A stretch of DNA of 64,000 bases from contig NZ_JASSZH010000024.1 of assembly GCF_030271165.1 (NCBI RefSeq), forward strand, positions 181,334 to 245,333. Direction: 5' to 3'. Under the pieces are notes generated by a model, which saw only the letters and a program-made list of their open reading frames with translations, searched no databases and was not told the DNA's origin. The translations under genes were made by a program, and so were the position numbers. The stretch is from Psychromicrobium xiongbiense. GTDB lineage: Bacteria > Actinomycetota > Actinomycetes > Actinomycetales > Micrococcaceae. This document shows, piece by piece, positions 8,774-18,300 of this stretch (position 1 is the stretch's first letter; each line of letters starts with the position of its first letter).

Positions 8774-9574
8774 TCAGCTGATCGGAAGGCCGAGGCCCAC
8801 CAGCGCGGACAGGGCCTCCTCCACGGGAGGCAGTTCGGGGTGCCAGGCACGCTCCCACTCCAGCGAATACCAGCCATCCGGCCCCGCGAGCTCCACCAGC
8901 GTCTGCAAGGGAATGTCGCCCCGTCCTGGCAGTGTCAGTTCGCCGCCCACCCGGGCATCCTTGAGCTGCACATAGGCCAGCCAGGGCAGCAGCGCCTCGG
9001 CCGTGCGCTCCACCGGCTCCCCGGCATTCCAGGGGTGTTTGGCATCCCAGATGGCCCGCACACCATGGCCCGGGCGCACCGCTTCCAGCAGCTCCAGCGC
9101 CCGTGCCACATCCGCTCCGGTCCGGTAGCGATCGTGCGTTTCCAGCAGGATGCGAACGCCGCTGCCCGCGACGGCGGCATCCAGCCCGGCCAGCCCGGCC
9201 ACCAGTTCGGCATCGGTCTGCTCGTCCGTGAGGTCGGTGAAGCTGCCGCCGGAGAAGACCCGGATGCCGGTAGCGCCGAGGTCCACGGCCAGCCCGAGGA
9301 GTTCACTGATCTGCCGGTCCTGTGGCTGGTCGGTCTCCTGGAGCTCGTTGACCCGAATATAGCTGCTGAGCGTCAGAACCTGTACACCGGCCTCCGCAAG
9401 GCGGGAGCGCAGTTCCACGCGCTCGGCACGGCTGAGCCCGGGGTGGGCCAGCTGGCCCTCACCCACTCGGAGCTCAACGCCGGATACCCGGTGCTGCGGC
9501 ACGTTTTCCGCGGCAGCAATGACCTGGTCAAGGGAGTACCCGGGCGCACCCAGAGTGGAGTAAGCGAGAGGCAT
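8774..9574 (-). CDS. Sugar phosphate isomerase/epimerase (AP endonuclease 2-like TIM barrel)
   Basis: 266 residues with the xylose isomerase-like TIM-barrel fold: YSTLGAPGYSLDQVIAAA at the start, GVELRVGEG (metal-ligand Glu on an early strand), LLETHDRYRTG near residue 143 (Glu and His), AIWDAKHPWNAGEP near residue 177 (Asp/His), and a late YSLEWERAWHPELPP segment with another ligand Glu. Such enzymes isomerise or epimerise free or keto sugars. The start codon overlaps the TAA of the GH29 gene by one base, so translation is coupled. Probable role: processing the sugar released by the fucosidase or the DUF2264 enzyme. Confidence 0.85.
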   Translation of the reverse strand: MPLAYSTLGAPGYSLDQVIAAAENVPQHRVSGVELRVGEGQLAHPGLSRAERVELRSRLAEAGVQVLTLSSYIRVNELQETDQPQDRQISELLGLAVDLGATGIRVFSGGSFTDLTDEQTDAELVAGLAGLDAAVAGSGVRILLETHDRYRTGADVARALELLEAVRPGHGVRAIWDAKHPWNAGEPVERTAEALLPWLAYVQLKDARVGGELTLPGRGDIPLQTLVELAGPDGWYSLEWERAWHPELPPVEEALSALVGLGLPIS

Positions 9575-11079
9575 TAGTTCACCATATCCGGGTTCGGCTC
9601 TTTCCAGTCACCCTCGTCTGGACTCCCACCAGCCGTCACATGTGGCGACTTATCCGGCCCCGAACCCGCACGATCTGACGGCGGGTGGGAGTGATGGCGG
9701 GATCCAGCGGCCTCAAGGCGCAGGGTGGTCAGCGCGAACACCAACGGGCCGTCGCGGTACGCGGAGCCAAGGCAGGAACCCAGATCGAGTTCCGCGATGC
9801 CCGGCTCCACCTCTTTGCGGCGGAATCCGGTTCCGGCCTCAGCCAGGGGCCAGCACTCCTCCAGCACCGTCCCTGCGGGCAGCATGAGGCGAATCCGCCC
9901 GGACGCCGGGATTTTGGTCACCAGGGCGTAGACCCGGCTCTGGTCGGAATCCCCACCCCCAGGAGACCCAACGTCCAGCGGCGAGGTGTAGTACCCCCAG
10001 CCCGGGTAGCTCCACGCCTCGGCCACGCCGCAGCCGTAGATCGCCTCGCCGTTTTCCGTCAGCCAGCGGCCTATCGCCTGACCGACCCGCAGCTCATTCG
10101 CAGCCAGTGTCCCATCCCCGCGGGGCCCGAAATTGATCAGCAGATTGCCGCCCAGGGAGGTGCAGTGCGCCAGCATGTCCACCAGATCCCACGGGTGTTT
10201 GACGGTCTCCGCTGCCCAGGCTCCACGGTGGAATCCCCAGGTGGCCTGCGGAATCGTCATGCAGGCCTCCCAGTCGGTCGCAGTGACCCTGCGATCCCAC
10301 GGATCCGGCAGCCGCCGCTCGTAGCCGCTTTCATAGTCACCCATCAGCACACCGTTCGAATCACGATGCCGGGCGCCGAGGTCATCGGCACGCAACCGGC
10401 TGCTCACAATGGCTCCGGGCAGCAGCTCCTTGAGCCGCTGCTCCACGTGCAGCGTCCACGCCCCGTTGGCCTTGACCGACTCGTCCCAGGTCCCGTCGAA
10501 CCAGAAGCCTTTCACCCCGGGGTACCGGGTGGCCAGTTCCTCCAGCTGGCCCAGAGCAAAGGCGAGGTAGCGGTCAAAGGCCGCGGCGTCATCGTCCGTG
10601 TCCAGCCGGTACCGCCAGTCCGGGTGATGCCAGTCCAGCACCGAGTAGTAGAGGTAGACGTCGATGCCCTCCGCCTGGTAGGCCGCCACCAGTTCCCCGA
10701 GTGCGTCGCGGCCAAAGGGCGTGTTCCCCACATGGAAGTCGGTCAGCTCGCTGGGCCAGAGGCAGAACCCCTCGTGGTGCTTGGTGGTGAACGTGGCGTA
10801 GCGCATGCCCATGGTGCGGGCCTGCCCGGCCCACTGTGCGGCATCGAAGTTCTCCGCCAGAAACTGCCCGGCCAGCTGCGCCCACTCGGCTTCGGGAACT
10901 GTGGCCGTCTGGCTGAGGAACTCTGCGGCGAAAGGGTAGGAGCGTCCCTCCCAGAGGCCACCGGGCAGCGCGTAGAGCCCCCAGTGGATGAACTGGCCCA
11001 GTCGATGGCTCCGGAAGCGGCGCATGGCCTCGTCCTGGCGGGGTTTGGCGCTCTGGGCGCCGTACTGCAGCTCGATCAC
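9574..11079 (-). CDS. Alpha-L-fucosidase, GH29 family
   Basis: 501 residues from a GTG overlapping the DUF2264 stop by 4 nt. GH29 enzymes release L-fucose with retention. The catalytic domain begins FIHWGLYALPGGLWEG (residues 31-46); TTKHHEGFCLWPSELTDF near residues 96-113 carries the conserved substrate-binding His pair; GVKGFWFDGTWDES near residue 199 holds the Asp nucleophile. GNLLINFGPRGDGT near residue 309 is the other family hallmark, followed by a C-terminal beta domain. There is no signal peptide, so it should act in the cytosol on oligosaccharides brought in by the ABC importer of the same operon. Confidence 0.93.
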   Translation of the reverse strand: MIELQYGAQSAKPRQDEAMRRFRSHRLGQFIHWGLYALPGGLWEGRSYPFAAEFLSQTATVPEAEWAQLAGQFLAENFDAAQWAGQARTMGMRYATFTTKHHEGFCLWPSELTDFHVGNTPFGRDALGELVAAYQAEGIDVYLYYSVLDWHHPDWRYRLDTDDDAAAFDRYLAFALGQLEELATRYPGVKGFWFDGTWDESVKANGAWTLHVEQRLKELLPGAIVSSRLRADDLGARHRDSNGVLMGDYESGYERRLPDPWDRRVTATDWEACMTIPQATWGFHRGAWAAETVKHPWDLVDMLAHCTSLGGNLLINFGPRGDGTLAANELRVGQAIGRWLTENGEAIYGCGVAEAWSYPGWGYYTSPLDVGSPGGGDSDQSRVYALVTKIPASGRIRLMLPAGTVLEECWPLAEAGTGFRRKEVEPGIAELDLGSCLGSAYRDGPLVFALTTLRLEAAGSRHHSHPPSDRAGSGPDKSPHVTAGGSPDEGDWKEPNPDMVN

Positions 11080-13232
11080 GGTGTGGTTCCTCCGGTCGGA
11101 AAGGGCTCGGCAGGGAAGGGCTTGATGGCGCCGTCCCAGGGCAGGAAGGTCGCCAGATCCACAGAACCGGAAGCCTCGGCGGGCTCCGCAGCCTCAGCTG
11201 GCCCGGCCTGTTCATCGAGCCAGCGCCACTGCACCCGGGTTCCCTGCACGCTGAGCTCCACCAGCTCCGCCGGATTCAGTGCCTCCTCCCGGACGGCCCG
11301 CAAGGTGTGCAGGGCCACGTACACTTGCGGTTCCGCGGCGCCCTCCGCTGTGAGGTAGGGCGTGGCGGAGTATTCGCCCAGCGCGTGACAGCCGGTGTAG
11401 TTCCGGGTTGCAGCGGCCTGCCAGCCGTGCAGGCCGAACACGCTCGCTTCCAACGTCGCCGGCTGCCTCCACCCCCCTGGCTGCCCTGAGAACGCCTGGC
11501 GCACGATGCCGCCGGGCACCGCGGCGTCCGCCGTCACCTCTTCGATCAGCGGCTGGTCCGCGGGAAGCGCAAAGCCGCCCTCACGGATCGTATAGCCCGC
11601 CCCTCCGTGGACCAGGTGGCAGCGCAGTTCGTGGGCGCCGTGCGTCACCGAGACGGTGAGCACCGCTGTACCCGGCAGAATCGCCCCCGCTAGCTGCGGC
11701 AGGTACGCGGAACCGCTGATCGGGCCGTCCACGCGCTGGGCCCTGATGCCGCACCGGCGGCTGGCCCGCCCCTCAGCATCGACCAGCGCCAGGTGGCCAT
11801 CGATATTCTCCTGCCAGGCCATCCCGGTTCCTGGGCCGGTGTGCGAGGAGTAGGCGAATTTGGCGTAGTGCGGATCATCCGGATCCGCCCCGGATTCCAC
11901 CGGCAGCCAGCAGTGATCGCTGCCATGGTTGCTCAGCCGGACGATGCCGTCGGCCCGGCTCAGGTTCCAGCCCACCGTGGCCAGCGCTCGGCTGGCCACA
12001 GGAGGAGTGGTCACAGGTGCGCTGTCCAGCGGCACAGTCCAGACGGCGTGATCGGCTGGCAGCGCCAGGCCCAGGAAACCGATACCGGCCAGATACGGTG
12101 AGCCGAATCCGCTGTAGCTCTGTGTGGAATCCTCGTGACTTCCCCACCAGCCCAGGCTCAGTGGTTGCCCGATGCCAACGCCGCGGGAGGCGAAGGCGGA
12201 GAGCACCGAGGAAGTCAGCAGCCGGGTCTGCGCCGGGCTGGCACTGTTGACCCCGGAGAGCTCAGCACACCAGAGCGCAGCGAGCATAGCCGTGCGGTAG
12301 GTCAGCGAGCGCCCCACATAGAGCGGTGAGCCGTCATCGGCCACAAAATCCCGGAATCCCTGGGAAAATTCACCCAGACGCTCCAGATGCCGGCGCGCCT
12401 GAGGGGTGTCTGACTGACCCGTGAACTGGTACCAGGCCCAGAGATACGGATGGATCGCCCAGGCGTTGTAGTAGTCAAAGGCATGATCCGGGCCGTCGGT
12501 GTACCAGCCGTCACCGGCATACCAGCCCTCCACCCGGGCCACCTGCTCCGCTCCGCGGAGCCCGCGGGTATCTTCACCGACCAGACGCAGAAAAGCCTCT
12601 GCCATGGCCGGGAACAACTGCCAGTTGTTCTGCCAGACCTCGCACTGCGCGTGATGCCGTAGCCAGGCAGCCACCTGGGATTTCTCTCCCGGCGTCAGTG
12701 GGTCCCAGAGCTGCTCCCGCGCCACTCCGAGGCTGAAGGCGATATTGGCGGCCTCCACAATGGAGTTGGTCACCCCCGCGAGCGGCGTCCGGCAGGACAC
12801 GCCCAGCGGCCAGGCCTCGGGCCCGGGGGTTCCGCCGGTCCTGGCCAAGATCCCGGAGGTGCCATTGACCAGGGCCGTGCGGTACCACGCCGCCAGCTCG
12901 GCCGCACCGGCAGCCTCCCGGGCGGTTGCGCCCGGCCGGAAGGCTCCGACCAGGCGTGGCGCCACCATCAGGAGGCTGCGGCCGATGCTTTCCATACCCT
13001 CGCGCCGGACGCCATCGCGCGTGACCCGCCCGGGGAGGACCGGCAGCGCGTGGCCGGGGCTGGCATGCTCACGGATGGGCCGCAGCCATTCGTCCGCCAC
13101 CCTCCACCAATGCTCCCGGGTCCAGGCGGTGGGCGGATCCAGTCTGAGCTTCTCCAGAGAACGTTCCGGAGAACCTCCCGGAGAAAGAGTGCGCTCAGCG
13201 CTGGCGGGGGTGGTGCTCATGAATATCTGCAT
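11076..13232 (-). CDS. DUF2264 domain-containing protein
   Basis: 718 residues. The N-terminal half has the DUF2264 hallmarks: REHWWRVADEWLRPIREHASPGHA (region near residues 40-63), GMESIGRSLLMVAPRL, NWQLFPAMAEAFLRLVG and YTDGPDHAFDYYNAWAIHPYLWAW, an alpha/alpha-toroid pattern reminiscent of glycoside hydrolases and polysaccharide lyases. The C-terminal half is beta-rich, as in heparinase-type enzymes. DUF2264 members often sit in plant-glycan loci; the reaction is not established to my knowledge. The ATG at 13232 has AGGAAG only a few bases upstream; the Met five codons later (13220) is an alternative. No signal peptide. Confidence 0.85.
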   Translation of the reverse strand: MQIFMSTTPASAERTLSPGGSPERSLEKLRLDPPTAWTREHWWRVADEWLRPIREHASPGHALPVLPGRVTRDGVRREGMESIGRSLLMVAPRLVGAFRPGATAREAAGAAELAAWYRTALVNGTSGILARTGGTPGPEAWPLGVSCRTPLAGVTNSIVEAANIAFSLGVAREQLWDPLTPGEKSQVAAWLRHHAQCEVWQNNWQLFPAMAEAFLRLVGEDTRGLRGAEQVARVEGWYAGDGWYTDGPDHAFDYYNAWAIHPYLWAWYQFTGQSDTPQARRHLERLGEFSQGFRDFVADDGSPLYVGRSLTYRTAMLAALWCAELSGVNSASPAQTRLLTSSVLSAFASRGVGIGQPLSLGWWGSHEDSTQSYSGFGSPYLAGIGFLGLALPADHAVWTVPLDSAPVTTPPVASRALATVGWNLSRADGIVRLSNHGSDHCWLPVESGADPDDPHYAKFAYSSHTGPGTGMAWQENIDGHLALVDAEGRASRRCGIRAQRVDGPISGSAYLPQLAGAILPGTAVLTVSVTHGAHELRCHLVHGGAGYTIREGGFALPADQPLIEEVTADAAVPGGIVRQAFSGQPGGWRQPATLEASVFGLHGWQAAATRNYTGCHALGEYSATPYLTAEGAAEPQVYVALHTLRAVREEALNPAELVELSVQGTRVQWRWLDEQAGPAEAAEPAEASGSVDLATFLPWDGAIKPFPAEPFPTGGTTP

Positions 13233-13294
13233 GCTTCCTGTGTGGGGTGCCGTGCGGAATCCGGTGCGAAGATGTGGCGGAGGATGCCGACGGA

Positions 13295-14947
13295 CTACTT
13301 CTTGGAGTCGGCCAGCGCCTTTTCGTATTCAGCCCGGATCTTGTCGCCTCCGGCCTGCTTCCACTTGTCCACGGCGGCCTTGAAGTCGGTCATCGGCTGA
13401 CGCCCGGCGATGATGCCCTTTACGGTATCGGTGACGGCCTTGGAAAGTACAGAGCCCTGAGCGGCATCCGCGGGGCTGAACAGGTACTGGCAGGGGTTCG
13501 GCACCGCGGAGGGAATCAGCGTCTCGTAGGTCTTGTGCATGATGTCCACAAAGTCCTTGCCCGCCGGGTCGTATACCGCCTGCTGCGGGGCCGCGAGGTA
13601 CTTCCACGGCACCCCGGTGTGCTGCTGGGCTGTGGGTGTGGCCTGGGGGTTGCCCGTGGAATCCAGGGTGTAATCGCTGCCCTCGGTGCCGTAGTTGAGC
13701 AGCAGGTACTCTTCACTGCCGAAGGGTGAGGCCAGGAAGTTGGCCAGGGTCAGGATGTCCTTGACCTTGGCGTCATCGGCCTTCTTGATCATGGTGGTGC
13801 CGACCACCACATTGTCGATCCAAGCCTGGCCCTTGCCGCCGGTTGCACCGAAGGGAATGAACGGCATCGCCTTGTAGCTGGGGTTACCCTTGGGCAGGGA
13901 CCGCGTGTAGCCGCTGCCACCCAGGTAGGCGGGCAGGCCGTCGTAGATGATGGCGACTTTGCCGCTGGTGAAGGCGTTGACCATCTGGCTCTTGGTCCAG
14001 CCATCGGAGCCGGGCGCATACAGCCCGTCCTTGTAGAGCTTCGTGGCGTATTCCAGGGTGGCCTGGTATTCGTCGGTTTCGAAGTCCTTGGTGAGCTTGC
14101 CACCACTTTCCCGCCACACGTACGGGGTCTTGAAGATGTGGTGCAGTGTGGGCAGGCCAAAGCCGGTGCTGCCCAGGGCCCACTGGTTCTTGTCCGGCTT
14201 GGTCAGGGCCTTCAGGACAGTGTAGAAGTCATCCTTGTCCTTGATGTCCGCCGTGTTGCTGACGCCCGCCTGCTGGAGCAGGGTGGCATTGTAGAAACCG
14301 GAGCCGCCGGTCAGACCACGAGGAATCGGCAGGAAATAGATCTTCCCCGCCGTGACGCAGGCCTTCCAGTACACCTCAGGGATGGCCGCGAGATTGGGGT
14401 AGGCGGAGATCTTGTCGCCGCCCAGGAACGGCGTCAGATCAGCACATTTGGCCTGAACGAAACTCACAATGTCCGGGATTGCGGCGCCGTCGTTGAACAT
14501 CATGTCCGGCAGATCCCCACCGGCAATCTGGGTGTTGAGCTTGGTGCCGTAGTCGTCGCTGGACACGGCGGTGATGTTGACGGTAGCGCCCAGGCGCTTC
14601 TCCACTTCCTGCCAGGCCGGGTTGCTGTCCCGTGGATTCGACACCGCGCCGAAGAGCAGGGTCATCACAGTGAACTTCTGCCCGCTCAACGGCGGCGTTG
14701 GCACAGCCTTGAACGGCTTGGGGTAGCTGTAGAAAGCAGCCGGGACGCCATCGGCGGTGCCCGCGATATCCGGCTTGAAGTCCTTGAGCGCGGTGTACTT
14801 GGGCAGGTTGACCGAGTTCACATTGCTGGGCGCGTCGGGCGTGCGCTGACCGCAACCGGTCAGCGCTGTGGTGCCGATCAGCAGGGTGCTGAGTCCGGCC
14901 AGGCCCAGGAATGCGCGCCTGCTGGTGGTGCTGGAAGTGCCGGTCAT
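13295..14947 (-). CDS. ABC transporter substrate-binding lipoprotein (large, LipO/LplA type)
   Basis: 550 residues from the ATG at 14947, which has AAGGAGA just upstream; an ORF to 14983 lacks one. The N-terminus combines a twin-arginine motif (SRRAFLGLAG, about residue 9) with a lipobox LTGC near residue 31, so the protein should be exported folded and lipid-anchored. The mature part is a family 1/lipo extracellular solute-binding protein, with PDMMFNDGAAIPDI, AWIDNVVVGTTM and a long C-terminal domain. It pairs with the two LplB/LplC-type permeases upstream. No ATPase gene is present, as usual for such importers, which share MsiK-type ATPases encoded elsewhere. Probable cargo: fucosylated or rhamnose-containing oligosaccharide. 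Confidence 0.9.
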   Translation of the reverse strand: MTGTSSTTSRRAFLGLAGLSTLLIGTTALTGCGQRTPDAPSNVNSVNLPKYTALKDFKPDIAGTADGVPAAFYSYPKPFKAVPTPPLSGQKFTVMTLLFGAVSNPRDSNPAWQEVEKRLGATVNITAVSSDDYGTKLNTQIAGGDLPDMMFNDGAAIPDIVSFVQAKCADLTPFLGGDKISAYPNLAAIPEVYWKACVTAGKIYFLPIPRGLTGGSGFYNATLLQQAGVSNTADIKDKDDFYTVLKALTKPDKNQWALGSTGFGLPTLHHIFKTPYVWRESGGKLTKDFETDEYQATLEYATKLYKDGLYAPGSDGWTKSQMVNAFTSGKVAIIYDGLPAYLGGSGYTRSLPKGNPSYKAMPFIPFGATGGKGQAWIDNVVVGTTMIKKADDAKVKDILTLANFLASPFGSEEYLLLNYGTEGSDYTLDSTGNPQATPTAQQHTGVPWKYLAAPQQAVYDPAGKDFVDIMHKTYETLIPSAVPNPCQYLFSPADAAQGSVLSKAVTDTVKGIIAGRQPMTDFKAAVDKWKQAGGDKIRAEYEKALADSKK

Positions 14948-15010
14948 GATGTCTCCTTTGGAAGGCCGGAACGGAGTGGGCAAACAAGAGATGGGTGGAA
15001 CGGGAACGAT

Positions 15011-15931
15011 TCAGCCTTTGACTGCGCCGGTGAGGACGCCCTTGGTGAAGTAGCGCTGAAGGAAGGGGAAGGCTGCGGCAATCGGCACCAGGCTGATCAC
15101 CACGACGGCCATCTGGATCGCCTGCGTGGGTGCGGTGATTTCCGAGGTATTGGTGGAATCGGCCAGGGGCTGGCCGAGGAGGGCGTACTGACGCAGAATC
15201 ATCGGCAGCGGCCACTGATCCGAGTTCAGGTAGAGCATGGCGTTGAAGAAGGCGTTCCAGTACCCCACCGCATAGAACAGCCCGATGACGGCCAGCACCG
15301 CTTTGGACAGCGGCAGCACCACCTTGACCAGGATGCCAAAGTCTCCCAGACCATCCAGTCGGGCGGCTTCGAGCAATTCCTGAGGCAGGCTCTGGAAGAA
15401 GGAGCGGATCACGATGAGGTTGAAGGCGGAGAGCAACACCGGCAGGATCAGCGCAGCGTAGTTGTTCAGCAGGCCCAGCTGCTTGATCATCAGGAAGTTC
15501 GGAATGATGCCGGCGCTGAACAGCATGGTGAACAGGGCTGCGGTCAGGAAGAAGCGCCCGCCCACCAGATCCCGGCGGGTCAGTCCGTAGGCCATGCCCA
15601 CGGTGACCGCCAGTGAGGCCAGGGTTCCGATCACGGTGATCAGCAGCGAGCGCACCAGGGCACTGGTGACGACGCCGCCGGAGAAGATGGTCTGGTAGGC
15701 CTCCAGCGTGGGCTTCATCGGAATCAGGACGAAGCCGTTATTGGCGGCGATCTCCGGCTGGCTCGAGAGGCTGGTGCCCAGAACGGCCAGCATCGGGTAG
15801 AGGGTCAGGAAGCAGATCAGCGCGATCAGTAGCACCTTCAACGCCAGGGTGACCGGATGCGGTTTTTCCATCCAGACGGGCCGGCTACCGCGATCCCTGC
15901 TCCGCGGGATGCTATCGCTTGGACTTGTCAC
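15011..15931 (-). CDS. Carbohydrate ABC transporter permease (LplC type)
   Basis: 306 residues with six predicted transmembrane helices and the permease EAA loop EAARLDGLGDFGILVKVVLPLSK near residues 187-209, which docks to the ATPase. The sequence NGFVLIPMKPTLEAY after helix 1 and the ending PFLQRYFTKGVLTGAVKG match LplC-like permeases. It overlaps the upstream permease gene by 20 nt and is followed 63 bp later by the binding-protein gene. Confidence 0.9.
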   Translation of the reverse strand: MTSPSDSIPRSRDRGSRPVWMEKPHPVTLALKVLLIALICFLTLYPMLAVLGTSLSSQPEIAANNGFVLIPMKPTLEAYQTIFSGGVVTSALVRSLLITVIGTLASLAVTVGMAYGLTRRDLVGGRFFLTAALFTMLFSAGIIPNFLMIKQLGLLNNYAALILPVLLSAFNLIVIRSFFQSLPQELLEAARLDGLGDFGILVKVVLPLSKAVLAVIGLFYAVGYWNAFFNAMLYLNSDQWPLPMILRQYALLGQPLADSTNTSEITAPTQAIQMAVVVISLVPIAAAFPFLQRYFTKGVLTGAVKG

Positions 15932-16955
15932 TGGAGTAGATCCCTTCCTGACCGAAGATGTGGGCGAGCTTGTTGGAGCCGAGTACCAGGGCCAGGCCGA
16001 TGACGCCCTTGATCAGGCCCGCGGCGGCGGAGACGCCCCACTGACCGCCCTGGATGCCATGGAAGTAGACGTAGGTGTCCAGCACTTCACCGGATTGCGG
16101 TCCTACGTTGTCCCGTTGCAGCAGCACCTGTTCGAAGCCCACCGACAGAATCGAGCCCAGGTTGAGGATCAGTAGCAGCACGATGGTCGGCAGAATGCCC
16201 GGGAGCGTGATGTGGAAGAGCCGATGCCGGGCATTGGCGCCGTCCACGGCCGCAGCTTCATAGAGTTCCTGGTCGATATTGGCGATGGCGGCCAGGAAGA
16301 TGATCGTGCCCCAGCCCGAGTCCTTCCAGATGCTCTGCAGGGTGATCAGGAAGGGGAAGAACGCCGGATCGTTCATGGCGTTGAAGCCCGGCAGGCCGAT
16401 TGCCTGCAGGAGGTGGGTCAGCGCTCCACCTGCACCGACCATTTCGGAGAACAGAACCACGATGATGACCCAGCCGATGAAGTGCGGCAGGTAGATGACG
16501 TTCTGGATGAACTTGCGCAGCCGTCTGGACATGATGCTGTTCAGGAACAGGGCCAGGAAGATGGGCACCGGGAAGAAGAGGACCAACTGCACCGTGGTGA
16601 TCACCAGGGTATTGCGGAAGGCCTGCCAGAAGGCGCCATCACCGAGCAGGGAGACGAAGTTGTCCAGACCGATCCAGGCACTGTCGATGAAGCCCAGGTA
16701 TGGCTTGTAATCGAGGAAGGCGATGATATTGCCCAGCAGCGGAATGTAATGAAAGATCACGAAATACGCGAAGCCCGGCAGAATCAGCGCGAGCATCACC
16801 TTGTCCCGCTTGATACGAGCCCAGAGGCTGCGCTTGCGATAGACCGGCACGACGTCGGAGGTGGTGCCGGATGCGGATCGCGTCATCGTGCTCACAGCTG
16901 CATCCCCGGGCAGCGGCAGGCCCTCGCCGACACTGAACTGATGTCCATCTCTCAT
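15912..16955 (-). CDS. ABC transporter permease (LplB type)
   Basis: 347 residues from ATG 16955; the ATG directly touches GAGGAG, which is too close, and an in-frame GTG at 16895 with GGGGA 8 nt upstream is a good alternative start. After a polar N-terminus come about six transmembrane helices; the first loop reads FHYIPLLGNIIAFLDYKPYLG, typical of LplB partners, and the EAA loop is EAAAVDGANARHRLFHITLPGI near residues 233-254. First gene of the fucosidase operon, transcribed from the regulatory region shared with the divergent dehydrogenase-lacI pair. Confidence 0.88.
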   Translation of the reverse strand: MRDGHQFSVGEGLPLPGDAAVSTMTRSASGTTSDVVPVYRKRSLWARIKRDKVMLALILPGFAYFVIFHYIPLLGNIIAFLDYKPYLGFIDSAWIGLDNFVSLLGDGAFWQAFRNTLVITTVQLVLFFPVPIFLALFLNSIMSRRLRKFIQNVIYLPHFIGWVIIVVLFSEMVGAGGALTHLLQAIGLPGFNAMNDPAFFPFLITLQSIWKDSGWGTIIFLAAIANIDQELYEAAAVDGANARHRLFHITLPGILPTIVLLLILNLGSILSVGFEQVLLQRDNVGPQSGEVLDTYVYFHGIQGGQWGVSAAAGLIKGVIGLALVLGSNKLAHIFGQEGIYSSDKSKR

Positions 16956-17014
16956 CTCCTCGGAAGCCGGGGCAGCGGCCGCCGTCTACGCCTGCACTGA
17001 AGGGTAAACCACTA

Positions 17015-17026
17015 GTAAGCGGTTTC
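17015..17026. promoter_or_regulatory. Candidate LacI-family operator 1
   Basis: GTAAGCGGTTTC, a degenerate palindrome with the central CG and flanking A/T tracts expected for LacI/GalR operators. It matches 10 of 12 positions of the second site at 17157-17168 in the same orientation, and lies about 60-120 bp upstream of the permease gene depending on its start. Confidence 0.6.
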
Positions 17027-17156
17027 TATCTCTGCTCAGTATGCAAGGCACCTCATGTGATGTCAACAACATCTTCACGGCATTCTTCAGGTTCTTTCCT
17101 TGATAAATCGGTACTCTTTCTCACTTGCTTTCCCTGCTCGGCAATGATTTGCTGTA

Positions 17157-17168
17157 GCAAGCGCTTTC
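17157..17168. promoter_or_regulatory. Candidate LacI-family operator 2
   Basis: GCAAGCGCTTTC, nearly the ideal LacI-type palindrome (G-AAAGCGCTT-C). It is 142 bp from site 1, centre to centre, in the same intergenic region, an arrangement that would allow looping. The nearest family regulator is the LacI gene at 18301. Confidence 0.65.
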
Positions 17169-17261
17169 TTTTTGGGCAGACGTGGCGACCATCGATCACG
17201 CGATCGGCCCCCATCGCCGTTAAATCGCCGTTAAGCTGTCAAGTACCGTCAAGGAGCAAGA

Positions 17262-18293
17262 GTGAACGCTCAGGATCGACCCGTGCGAAAGTTGCCCAGC
17301 GCTTTCTGCATGAAGGCGGACACTCTGGACATGCTTTTCACCCCCCAGGAACTCGCTGCACTCAAGGATCTGGTGGACCTGCGTTTCAGCACCCCGCTGG
17401 AGACCTTCACTCAGGCCAGCCCGGCGGAACTCGCCTCACTGGAAATGCTCATCACCGGCTGGGGTGCCCCCGCGCTGGACCAGCCGGCGCTGGACCTCAT
17501 GCCGAACCTTCGCTACGTGGTGCACACAGCCGGGACGGTGAAGACGTTCATCGATGATCTGGCCTTCGCGCGGGGAATCGAGGTTTCCTCAGCCGCTGCC
17601 GCCAACGCCGTTCCGGTGGCGGAATACACACTGGCCTGCATCATTTTCGGCCTCAAGCGGGCCACCCGGTTTGCTGCGCGCCTCCGCTCCACCGAATCCA
17701 GCGCACCCTTCCGCGATCTCGATGGCGTACCTCCTGTGGGGACCCATCGGGTCGTCATCGGACTGGTGGGCGCTTCCCAAGTGGGCCGACGCGTCGTCGC
17801 CCTGCTGAAGAATCTGGACGTCCAGATCCTGGTCTACGACCCCTACCTCACCGATCATGATGCTGAGGCCCTCGGCGTGGAGCGGGTCGGGTTACTGGAA
17901 CTGTGCGCGCGTTCCGCCGTGGTCAGCCTGCATGCGCCAGCCAGCCCCGCCACGTATCGGATGATCGGCTCCGAACAGTTGTCTGCGATGGCGAACGGCA
18001 CCGTCCTGGTCAACACGGCTCGCGGCTCGCTGGTGGACACGGTGGCGCTGACCGCGGAGCTGCTGGCCGGACGACTGGACGCCTTCCTGGATGTCACGGA
18101 CCCGGAGCCCCTGCCACGAACCTCACCGCTCTTCGAGCTGCCCAATGTATTCCTCACCCCGCATATCGCCGGGGCCTTGGGCAATGAGGTGGAGCGCCTG
18201 GGCCGGCAGGCTTTCTCCGAGGTGGAACGCATTATGGCGGGGTTGCCGCTGCAGTACCCCGTCGTCGCCGATGATCTCTCACGGATTGCATAA
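17262..18293 (+). CDS. D-2-hydroxyacid dehydrogenase (NAD-dependent)
   Basis: 343 residues from GTG 17262 with AAGGAG about 6 nt upstream. The NAD-binding segment VVIGLVGASQVGRRVVALLK (near residues 165-184) is the GxGxxG-type fold of this family with Ala-Ser-Gln in place of the usual residues, followed by the acidic YDPYL. Substrate/catalytic hallmarks: LVNTARGSLVDTVALTAEL (Arg), DVTDPEPLP (Glu region) and LTPHIAGALGNEVERLG (catalytic His). It reduces a 2-oxoacid or oxidises a 2-hydroxyacid. It is divergent from the ABC/fucosidase operon and 7 nt upstream of lacI, so it probably belongs to the same pathway. Confidence 0.9.
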   Translation: MNAQDRPVRKLPSAFCMKADTLDMLFTPQELAALKDLVDLRFSTPLETFTQASPAELASLEMLITGWGAPALDQPALDLMPNLRYVVHTAGTVKTFIDDLAFARGIEVSSAAAANAVPVAEYTLACIIFGLKRATRFAARLRSTESSAPFRDLDGVPPVGTHRVVIGLVGASQVGRRVVALLKNLDVQILVYDPYLTDHDAEALGVERVGLLELCARSAVVSLHAPASPATYRMIGSEQLSAMANGTVLVNTARGSLVDTVALTAELLAGRLDAFLDVTDPEPLPRTSPLFELPNVFLTPHIAGALGNEVERLGRQAFSEVERIMAGLPLQYPVVADDLSRIA

Positions 18294-18300
18294 TGACACC

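Noticed and set aside
9685..11358. 557-residue plus-strand frame opposite the GH29 gene
   Set aside because: Antisense shadow of the fucosidase gene in high-GC DNA; no recognisable domain.
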